Source: Taeniopygia guttata
Lineage: Eukaryota; Chordata; Aves; Passeriformes; Estrildidae
Direction of reading: 5' to 3'
Length of the DNA stretch: 64,000 nucleotides
Assembly: GCF_048771995.1 (NCBI RefSeq)
Contig: NC_133030.1
Location: forward strand, 12,788,001 to 12,852,000
Shown here piece after piece: positions 1 to 9,400 of this stretch (position 1 is its first letter; each line of letters begins with the position of its first letter). The position numbers and the translations under genes are program-made. Under the pieces are notes generated by a model. The model searched no databases and was not told where the DNA came from. It saw only the letters and a list, made by a program, of their open reading frames with translations.

Positions 1-2375
1 GCGTCCCTGGAGTGGCTCGGTGGCAGTGTCACCCAGGGGCTGGCAGGACCAGCTCTTCTTCAGGCGTTCAGGGCTGCAGCGGGGCAGGCGCGGGGGATCT
101 GTGGGGACAGGGAGTGACACCAGGGAAAATGGGGGGGACAGAGCAGGGCAGAGAGGGAATGATAGGGCACTGGTGACACTTACAGAACAGATCCATCTCC
201 AGGATGGCTTCCTTAGCCTAGGTGGATGGAGGATGGAGACAAATGGGGCAAAGGTGAGGTACAGCTGCTCCCCTTTGCTGTGCCAGGGGGTCCCTGGTGT
301 CACTGAGGTGCCCACCCCACCAACCTCACCTTTTGGGGAATGGTCGCGTGGTGGTTCTCCAGGATGAGCCGTTTGATGTGGTGAGTCCACATACGCTTCT
401 CCTCCACACTCTTGGCCTGAGGGGCACAGGGAGGGCGGTGGGGTCGGGCAGGGGGTTCCGGAGTGTCCCCAGGGTGACCCCCACCCCATGCTCCCCTACC
501 TGCAGGCTGTGCTGCTGCTTGCCGTGCTTGTAGTGTGCCAGGCTGAAGCACAGTGAGTCCCGCGTGCTCTCAATCAGCATCAGTGAGGAGCACTGCCAGG
601 AGAGGCATCAGAATCCCTGGAACTTCCTACCCCAGCACCCACTGGCATCCCCGCATTCCCCAGTTCCCCCAACTCCAGCACTCACTGGAGTTCCTGGCAC
701 CCACCCTGTCCCTCCATCCCAGGCATCCAGAGGAGTCCTTGGCACCCAGGGGGCTCCCCCCGCCCCATCACCCTCACAGTCTCCTGTCCTTATCCCGCAC
801 CGGGATGTGGCTCTTGTAGACATAGTGGTCACCACGGCGCTTGGTGATGAGCAGGGCCTTGTCGAAGAGGAAGAGGGCACGGTCATGGCGCACCCGCTGT
901 GCCCGAAATGTGCCCTCCAGCACCAGCTCCCCATAGCTCGTCAGATCCGGCCCCTTCCAGCCCAGCAGCAGCGACTGGATCTCCTGCATGGACACAGAGA
1001 CAGGGCTGTCAGCACCCCTGCCACAGTCCCCATCTCAGTCACCTGGTGCCACCCACCACTCCTGTGGCGTCTCCCTGGAGCCCCCCACCATGCCCACCTG
1101 CTGGCGGATGGCGTGCTCGTGCTTGCGCTTCATGTCATTGATGTACCAGGCCACGCAGGTCATGGTGTCAATGGCCTCCAGCACCAGTTCGTAGTCGTCC
1201 CCCGCCTTGTGCTCGAAGTGCCTGGCGATCTCCTGGGCACAGCATGTGGCATCAGGACATGCCTGGACTGCTCCAGGCACCCAAGCCATGTCTCTGTGCC
1301 ACCCCTGGTAGCCGGGCCAGATGCCCACAGCCCCTCCCTATGTTACCGCAGGCTGTGCCAGGCGCCCACGCCGCAGCAGGTGCCCACACCGTGCTGTGCC
1401 GGGCGCCAGGCGCTCACCTGGAGCAGCAGGTGGTACTTGAGGATCCTCTGGACAGGCTTAAGCAGGTAGGCCCCGAGGGGCAGCGCGTGGCGCAGCCGCT
1501 CCTGGCATTCCCGCAGGAACCGTGCCTGGACCTTGCTCCTCATGCACTCGGTCAGCGCCGCCACCGAGCTGCGGGCAGGGAGGAGGCTCAGATCCCTGCC
1601 CACCCTTGCTCACCGGAGTGCCCCCTGCCCACCACCCTGCTCACCCAGGGGTGTCCCATACCCACCTGGGGTAGTTGTTGCAGTACTGGGTGTAGATGGC
1701 AAATTCCTGGCTCTGCATGTAAGGGGAACACAGTAAGAGCCTGGTATGACCAGGTGTCCCCCCCGGTGTCCCCACAAGGTTCCCTGTGCCCTTACCCGGG
1801 TGACGAAGCACACGGCCACAGCCACGGGGTCATTGGCGCAGCTCTCCAGGTTTTGCAGGAGGGTGCTGGGGGGCACAGAGAAGACAGAGAGGGTGACCAC
1901 AGCCCCCCCCACACCCATGGGACAGGGTCGCACCCCTGTCACCTCCCAGTGGCACCTGCTCCCCCACCTGCTGAGCTCGTAGATGTCCTCGATGTTCCCG
2001 AAGAGCGCGCTGACCTGCTCCGGTCGCAGCACCGGCTCCTCCGCGTCGATGATCTTGCCCAGGTAACCCTGCCAGGCACCCATGGCAGCACCATTGCACC
2101 CCTAGACCCCACACCATGTCTGAGGGGTGTGCCCCTGTGTACCCCCTGGCACCCACCTCCACGATGCTGCGCAGGTCACGGGCGTAGGTGCGCTCTGACT
2201 CCACGATCTCCTGCACCACACGGTCCAGGTAGCTGGGCTTGGCCCCGGGACCCCCGAAAGCTGCCAGGGGGTGCCCACCACGGGCACCTGGCCACCCCCC
2301 CGGGGATGCGTTGTTGTTGGCATTATGGAGCCCCTCAGCCCACACCTCGGTCCTGGTGCCGGGTGGATCCTCCAT
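1..2375 (-). CDS. PLEKHG3: PLEKHG3, Rho guanine nucleotide exchange factor (5' part, 11 exons, runs off left edge)
   Basis: Dbl-family RhoGEF that activates Rho GTPases at the actin cortex. Coding exons in transcript order: 2157-2375, 1968-2068, 1796-1865, 1666-1712, 1418-1568, 1098-1232, 801-983, 500-592, 330-416, 184-217 and 1-98 (partial); all phases agree and give 406 codons. The start ATG at 2375 has a good Kozak context and an in-frame stop two codons upstream. The DH domain covers about residues 51-235 ([48 protein letters not shown]). The PH domain covers about 245-365 ([40 protein letters not shown]). Wording such as [14 protein letters not shown] and the trailing [11 protein letters not shown] matches my memory of PLEKHG3 better than PLEKHG1 or PLEKHG2. 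The donor after exon 801-983 is GTGCGG, weak but required by phase. The long disordered C-terminal half is outside the window. Confidence 0.85.
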
Positions 2376-4300
2376 GGCTCAGGGCAGGGCGCTGCGGGCA
2401 CGCGGGCACCGGCATCGCAGCATCCCCTGGCACCAGTGGGGCACAGGGCGGCTCTGGGGGGAGAATGGTGGGTTAGGGGGTGTGGAGAGCCCCCAAATAT
2501 GGGTGAAGAGTCTGGTGAAGAGTCCTGATGGCCAAACCCTCTATGCCAAGGGGTGCTAACATCCCCCAACCCCAAAAATCCCTGGGTACAGCACAACGGA
2601 GTCTCTGCACAGCCCACCAATGCTGCGATCTGGGACTCCAGCTCTTCCTCATCCCAGACCCGGGGACCGCGCTGGGACCGGGTGGGACGAGCGCCTCTGC
2701 CCCCACCCACCGGGGCCGTGCGTCACCGCCGCGCCCGCGGGACACCTTCCAGGTGAGCTCAGCGCCGGCTCGCCCTTCCGGACCACCGGTGCTACCGGGA
2801 TCCTCCCGTGCCACCGAAACCGCTCAGTGCCACAAACACGGTTGGGACAGCCAGAAAACAGCGGCCAGTGGCAAAACATGTGGGAGTGTCAAGGCCACTG
2901 AGCCCGGTCACCGCAGCGGGTGGCCCTGGCGACAGTGACCTTGAGCTGGGCCACGTGCTGCGCCGGCGGCGTGGCCGCCCGAGCCCCCCGGCACCCCCGG
3001 TGCCGGCACCCAACCGGTCAGGCCGGTTCCCGCCGCCGCTTCCCCACACCCACCGTGCCGCGTGGCCGCCATCCAGCCACCGCCCTCCCCGGGGCTTCCC
3101 CGAGCACGCCAGGAGCCCCCCAAAACGCCACCGTGGTGCCTCCTAAGTGGGGTTGGGGCCCATATCCCCACTGGTGCCACAGCCGGGACCCTGCGTGCTG
3201 GCACATCCAACCGTGCCATGAGGCACCTCCTGGGCACCCCAGATCTGGGCGATTTGGGAGCAGCTCCCCTAGCCCCTAAATTCCTCACTCCTACAGGCAT
3301 GGGACACCCGGTCACAGGGTCACCTCGACCTCGGGGGGGGGCACCCAGCCGGTGACACCAGAGACAGTAGACCCCAAGCATCCCTCCCGGCAGTGTCCGA
3401 CCCCTATCCCACCTTGCCGGAGGAGACAAAAGACCCCCAGGTGGCACGGAGGGACCAGACAGGACCTCCCCCACTCAACACCGGGGCGGGGATTTGTGGC
3501 TACCATAGTTCGTCCCCGAAAACCAACCCTGGCCATCCTAATCCGCTCACAGCACCGGGATTACGGCTCCGGTCTCACGTCACCGGGACCGCGGCCACTC
3601 TCCTGGGCCCGTCCGCCACCGTCATCCCGCCCCGGTGATGGGGGGGGGGGGGGTGTTGATCCTCTTACCCCCCCAGTATCAGCTCGGTGGGCATGCGGCC
3701 GCCCGCAGCCCTCCCGCTCCCGCCTGCTCCGGTCGGGATTAGCTGTGACCTTCACGCCCCCGACCCTCCCAACCCCGCCACAGAGGACGGGCGATCGCCC
3801 GGGGCTCCGGTGGATCCCCAAAGCTCCCCGGTGGGGGAAACTGAGGCAGGCGCCAAGTTTGTGCTGCCGGGCCGGCGGGAGGGAGGTGGGATTTTTCTCT
3901 CTACCGTGGGATCACCGTCCCCGTTGCACATTCCAGCGCGGGAGTTGGGGCGCGAGGCACAGCCCACGGCGTTTTCCCAGGATCCCGGCACGGCACGGCA
4001 CGCCGGGAGAGGGGCCGCGGCGCGCCAGCCCGCCGGAGCCATATAAGGGCAGGCGGTTCACCATTTCCAGGCATTTTCCAGAATCCCAGCGGCCTTGGGA
4101 GCGGGGAGGTCGCCGCCGGCTCGGGCGCAGCTGCCGCCGCCGTCGCTCCCGGCCCCGGCTGGCACCGCCGCTGCTCGGCGGGCACGGGCTGGGCGCCGGC
4201 GTTCCCGCCCGCGGCGACTCGGGGGGCTCGGTACCACGGGGGTCCCCGTGTCACGGCATTCCCGGGACAAGGCGGCACCGACCAGCGGGGCTGACAAAGC
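2376..4300. other. GC-rich 5' flank of PLEKHG3, no coding exon supported
   Basis: This stretch is CpG-rich, strongest at about 2,650-3,100 and 3,550-4,300. It probably holds the PLEKHG3 promoter and 5' untranslated exons. Several long open frames cross it, but they are proline/arginine-rich, occur on both strands, lack recognisable domains and look like GC-rich chance frames. A G-run of about a dozen bases lies near 3,640. Confidence 0.5.
4039..4048. promoter_or_regulatory. CArG-box / TATA-like element
   Basis: CCATATAAGG is a perfect match to the serum response factor CArG consensus CC(A/T)6GG and also contains a TATA-like ATATAAG core on the plus strand. It sits inside the CpG-rich gap upstream of PLEKHG3. 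Which transcript it serves is not visible from sequence alone. Confidence 0.4.
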
Positions 4301-4565
4301 CTCTTAGTGCCCGGCGCCCATGGCGTCGCGCCGCCTAATCCTGAAGGAGGGGCGCAGGACACCCCCACCTCCCACTGGGACCCCTGTCCAGGGTCACCCC
4401 ACATGCCACAGCCTGTCCTGCACCCCCGGCTAGGCCTGAGGACATCCCAAATTTCTTTAGGTGCTTGCCCCGGGGGTCTACCAGCACCCCAAGGTCCTGC
4501 TGTCCCGTGCCCCAGTATCCCCAACTCCCACTTGGTGGGGACCCCCAGCTCCTGCCTCACTCCGG

Positions 4566-4850
4566 GCATCCCTGGACTCACGAATCCTGCCTAACCGGGG
4601 CCCGTGGATCCTGCTCCACCGGGATGCAACGGCTCCTTCCCCACCAGGACCCACGGATCCTGCTCCACCTGGACCCACAAATCCTGCCGCGCGGGAATGC
4701 AACGGCTCCCGCCCCACCGGAACCCAGGAATCCCATTTCACTGGGATGCAACGACTCCCATTCCACCGGGCTCCTCGGCTCCCGCTTCCCCGGGATGCAA
4801 CAGCACCGAGACCCCCGGATCTTGCCCCACCGGGAGACCCCCGTCTGGCG
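4566..4850. repeat. Imperfect GC-rich minisatellite 1
   Basis: A phrase close to GGGATGCAACGGCTCC recurs near 4621, 4694, 4743 and 4791. Between copies lie variants of a CCCACGGATCCTGCTCCACC phrase. Spacing varies, so this is an old, degenerate tandem array in the PLEKHG3-NUP160 gap. Confidence 0.7.
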
Positions 4851-5104
4851 GGGACCGTCGGGACCGCCCCCTCCCGGGGAGGACTCCTGGCTCCCCTCCC
4901 GCGGACCCCACGGCCGTGCCCCCCTCCCGCCCGGACCGGACTCACAGCGCTCCGCTACCGCCGCCGCCCCGACCCGTCCCGTCCCGCCCCGTCCCGGCCG
5001 TGCCCGCAGGAAGCGGCGGGAGCGCCCCGGGGCGGGGACAGCGGCCGCCCCGCCCGGCCCTGGGAACGGGAATGGGGACTCCCGGGCATGGGAGCGGGAC
5101 AGTT

Positions 5105-5390
5105 ATCGCAGCGAGCCCGGGCGTGACCGCGGGGCACGGTCCGGTACTGTCCCGGTCCCGGTCTGGTCCAGGCATGGTTCCGGTACAGTCTTGGTACAGT
5201 CCTGACACGATCCCGGCAAAGTCCAGGTCCAGAGATGGTTCAGGTACTGTCCCGGCACGGTTCTGGCATGATCCCGGTACTGTTCCGGTACAGAACTAGG
5301 CGTGCTTCTGGTGTGGTCCCGGTACTGTGCAGGCACAGTCCCGAGACGGTCCTGGGACGGTCCTGATCCTGTCCTGGGGTGCACCGAGCA
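5105..5390. repeat. Imperfect minisatellite 2 (CCCGGTACTGT-like units)
   Basis: Short units of about 10-12 bases built on CCCGGTACTGT and GGTACAGTC variants run through this stretch with many substitutions. Open frames through it encode low-complexity peptides and are not treated as genes. Confidence 0.7.
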
Positions 5391-6343
5391 CGGTGGATGG
5401 GAGACCGCAGCCACTGGGTCACCCGTGGGGTCCCTTCCCAAGGGACAGGAGCACCCGAAGGGGTCCCAGCCCCAACCATGGGCACCCCCTATTCCTGCCC
5501 GAGGGGACACGGACAGGGACCCAGGCACCCATTGCCACCAGCCACGGGGTGGATGCAGGGCACCCCTCGGTGCCAAGGCAGGATGGGTGCCCACGGGTGG
5601 GGCCTGGTCCCAGCGCTCCATCCCACCTCAGCCCGTCCATGACTGGCGCACAGCCCTGGCTCTGCCGTGACACTTGAGCCCCCAAATCCAACTGTGTGCC
5701 AGCTCCCCACACCAACATGGGGGGCTTCAACCCCCCCAGAAAAGCCGGGGGCCAGCTGGAGCCCCCGGCCCCTCATGGCACCTGCCACCAGAATGGGCCC
5801 ATTCTACAGGCAGCGCCTCGTGCGCCGGCACTGGATCCGCTCAAAGGCCGGATTGTTCCGAGCAGAGCGGGAGCCTGGCCAGGCCCAGCGCTGGCACTGC
5901 CACTGTGTGCTATTATGGGGGGATGTGTGGCATCCATGGGATGGTGGGGTCCCCACTGCCCTCACCAGTATGGGAATATGGGCTCTGCCAGTGGCTGGGT
6001 CCGGTGTGCTGGACATGTCTGGGAAGGCGGCTGTGGCTGCTTTGCTGGGATAAGGTGTGGGCACAGGTGGGTGTCGGGAGCTGGCAGGGTGGGTGCTGCT
6101 GAGGACACACGCCCCCACTAAACCAGACCTCCTCTCCTGTTCCCCAGTGTCCTGCCCCAAATTTCATAGATCCTCCTCAAACCCCTTCCCCAAATCCCCC
6201 TTTACCTTCTCCCCATATCCACTCTCCCTGTAGCCTTCTCCCCAGAGTCCCCTTCCCACATCTCCATGCCAGGTGCCCCTCCCCAGACCCTCTCCCCACC
6301 GTCCCGCCTCAGCCCTCCCCTCTCCCCCCTTTCCTCTCCTTCC
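5391..6343. other. Intergenic sequence, nothing recognised
   Basis: Moderately GC-rich, becoming C- and pyrimidine-rich after about 6,160. No exon, RNA gene or interspersed repeat was recognised. Confidence 0.5.
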
Positions 6344-6418
6344 TGCCCCCGTCCTCCCGCCCGCCAGGGGGCGCCCCGACCCTCTTGCCCCCGTCCTCCC
6401 GCCCGCCAGGGGGCGCCC
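6344..6418 (+). promoter_or_regulatory. Tandemly duplicated CTCF-like site upstream of NUP160
   Basis: A 42-base unit starting at 6344 is repeated at 6386. Each copy contains CCGCCAGGGGGCGCCC (6361-6376 and 6403-6418), close to the core of the CTCF consensus, both in the same orientation. The pair ends about 60 bases before the NUP160 start codon and separates the divergent PLEKHG3 and NUP160 genes. Confidence 0.6.
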
Positions 6419-6472
6419 GCTCCCTCCCCTTCCCGTCGTGCCCCGCGCGGCCGAGGCGGGAAGGCGGCGGCT

Positions 6473-6484
6473 CAAGATGGCGGC
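6473..6484 (+). promoter_or_regulatory. YY1-type motif over the NUP160 start codon
   Basis: CAAGATGGCGGC matches the YY1 consensus AANATGGCGGC and includes the initiator ATG at 6477. YY1 motifs just downstream of the transcription start are common in TATA-less housekeeping promoters. Confidence 0.5.
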
Positions 6485-9400
6485 GGCTCTGGCGGCGCGG
6501 AGCTGCCTGGAGCTGAGCGCGGCCGGCCGGGCCCCGCCGCGACCCCCGCAGGAGCTGCTCTTCGTGCCCCCCGGCGTCGCCCCGCTCCCCGCCGGGCGCT
6601 ACGGCGACAGCGCCGGCGGCTTCTGCTACCAGGAAAGCGCGCAGCTCGGGGCCGCCACCAGGAATCGCTGGGTGCGATGGTGAGTGCACGCCCCCGTCCG
6701 CCTTGCCTCGCTCAGACCCTCCTCATCCACACCTCTCCCTTCTCACCCTTGTAAGACCCTCCTGTCCCTCAGACCCTCCTCATCCTCGTCTCTGCCTTTC
6801 TCTCCCCTCTCAGACCCTCCCCATCCTCAGCTCTGCCCCTCTGTTCCCGCAGGAGCACGTCGGGGGACACGGTGGAGCTGGTGGAGGAGTCCCTGGACGT
6901 GAACCTGCTGAACAACGCTGTGCGGCTGCGGATCCAGGGCTGCCCGTTCCTGCCGGGCGGGATTCACCTGTGCGAGGTGCAGAGTCACCTGGTGGTGCTG
7001 CTGCTCACGGCACAGACGGTGCACCGGCTGCTGCTCCCGCACCCCGCCCGCCTCTACCGCAGCGTGAGTACCGGGAGCGCCGCCGGGGCCGGGGCAGGCG
7101 TCCCCGACACCACGGGGTGGGCTGGGGAGGGGGTAGGTGACCCAAAATACAGCGGGAACAAGAGGAAAAGTGGAGGTTTGGGGAATTTAGTCGTGTTCTG
7201 CTCAGGAACTGGCTGGGTGTTCTGCCTGTGTCATGTGGACTGTGGTGACACTCGAGGTGCAGGCTGGTTTTGTCTGGGTTGGAATCTATTTCATGTGGCA
7301 GATGGAGCCTAGGTAGGGTTTATATCACATGTACCATTTTCTCATGCATGTGGGTTGGAACTGGATGGTTTTTAAGATTTCTTCTGACTGAAACCATTGC
7401 AGGATTCTGTGATTCTCCCCATTTGCCCTGACTTTTCCTTTTGTGCCTGCTTCTTACCAGGATCCTCTCCTCTCTTGGAGAGCTTCTCTCTCTAAGAAAG
7501 CTCCAGAGAGCTATTCCAAGGGATGACCCTGTGCTGTGGCAGAGCTGCTCTTCCTGGGATTTGTGACCAATGGTTTTCTCTGAGCTATACCAGATATTTT
7601 TTACTGGAAAAATCCTTTTGATCAAGGAGACAGTTGCCATTCCATCGATGTCTGATGTTTTTTTTTCCCCTGTGCCTTAGATATATGTGCTCAGGATTTG
7701 ATGTTTTATGGAATCCTCTAGGATCATGGAGTCCAGCACTGCCAAGGCCACCCATGTCCCCAAGCAGCGCATCCACACAGGATGGGAACTCCTCCACTGG
7801 AGCCTGTTCCAGCGCCTGATAACCCCTTCCATGAAGGAATTTTCCCTGATATCCAACCTAAGCCTCCCCGGGCACAATTTGAGGCTGTTTTCTCCTGTTT
7901 CCCCACAGGAGCTGATAACGGAGAGCCAAGTGCAGTCTGTGTTTACAGATATCAGCAAAATCCACATCAGGGATCCCTCCAATTACTACGTGATTCCCAG
8001 CGTGCCGGGGCTGGCTCCCAACTCTGTGGCCTCTGCAGCCTGGCTGAGCAGCGAGGGAGAGGCTCTCTTTGCCCTCCCCTCTGCCTCAGGAGGGATCTTT
8101 GTCCTTAAGCTGCCTCCTCCCGATGCTCCTGGTAAGGACTGGGCACTACAACCCCTCTCCCATCTTGGAATTTCCTTTTATCTTGGCTTTTTGATTTTCC
8201 TTTTGTTTTTTGAAGGGAGTGTTTCTGTCGTGGAGTTGAAGCAGAGCTCGGTGGTGCAGCGTTTCCTCACAGGCTGGATGCCAACTGCCATCAGGTGAGT
8301 GCCTGGAGAGAGATAAACAGCTAATTTTGGCTTTTGGATGGCCTCACCTGGAATTTTTAGCTTGAGTCACACATGCACCTATAAATAATCCACCCAAAAA
8401 AGTTAACGGGGTCACAGGAGCTATCAGTGTACGGAAGTTGGGGGTGGAATGCTGGATTAGCAGGGTCCTGCTGTTCCATGTGTCTGTGAATATGTTCTCT
8501 AGTAATTGGCCTCCAAGGATTTGCCCAGGATGTGGCTTGCAGCCAGCGTGGATTAGGGATTACTCTGCCCCGGTGCTGAGGAGCCAGGCGCGTTCCTGAC
8601 CAGCAGAGGTTACGTGGGGATCACATGGATGCTGTGTGGTGGGATGGGCTTGTTAGGGTGGTTTAGAGTGCACAGCTGAATCCTAGAGCCTTTTTCTTGG
8701 AAGTGGGAGTGAGTCCCTTGATGCCTTGAGTGACTGACCATTGTGGGTATGTTGCCCAGGGGCTGGCAGGATCCTGGCAGTATCCATCCTGCCACATTGC
8801 TCTCCTCAATTTGCTGCTGTTTCAGGTTTACTTTTTTACTGTTTATTGTTTACTTTTGGGGCCTGAAGCTGCAATGGTTTCCTTGGTTCTTGGGCTGGAA
8901 AAATATGGTTTTGTCTAACTAAACTGTGAAAAGAACTTGCTAACGCTTCATACAAAGTTCAGAGTTATATACTATTGCAGTAAAAAATCTGGAAAATAGG
9001 AGAGCCAAAGCATCGTTTGAGGCTGTCAGGATCCTTGCTCATGGCTTCTTGCATCCTTGTCAGGGGCTGGCAGGATCCATGCCAGGGGCTGCTTGGATCC
9101 TTTTTTCCCTCTAGATCCTTCACCTGTGTTTTGCAAGTACCTGGGGATGGGGAAGTGGGAATGTGCTTCAGTTCCACCAAAGCAAGTGAAGAACTGGATG
9201 TCACTGGTGTGGTGGGATCCTCTGCTCTGGGGATGCTGAAACGTTCCCTTCTCCTGATCTCACCTACCAGTTTATTTGGATTTAAGCACAGTGGTGGAAC
9301 CCCACTGTCTTGGATCTGTGCACCTGCCATGATTTTAGAATCATGAGATCCTGGAACGGTTTGCGTTGGAAGGGACCTTAAATAAAGCTCATCCAGTCCC

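Noticed and set aside
1-2375. Assignment to PLEKHG1 or PLEKHG2
   Set aside because: The DH/PH wording ([31 protein letters not shown]-type and [11 protein letters not shown] segments) agrees better with remembered PLEKHG3; PLEKHG2 differs at most of these. Not confirmed by alignment.
1244-2476. 410-codon plus-strand frame
   Set aside because: It is the antisense shadow of PLEKHG3 exons, whose minus-strand exons carry a recognisable DH-PH domain.
3352-5299. Several 220-330 codon plus-strand frames upstream of NUP160
   Set aside because: Arg/Pro/Gly-rich, overlapping in all frames and both strands, partly inside minisatellites, with no domain and no splice structure.
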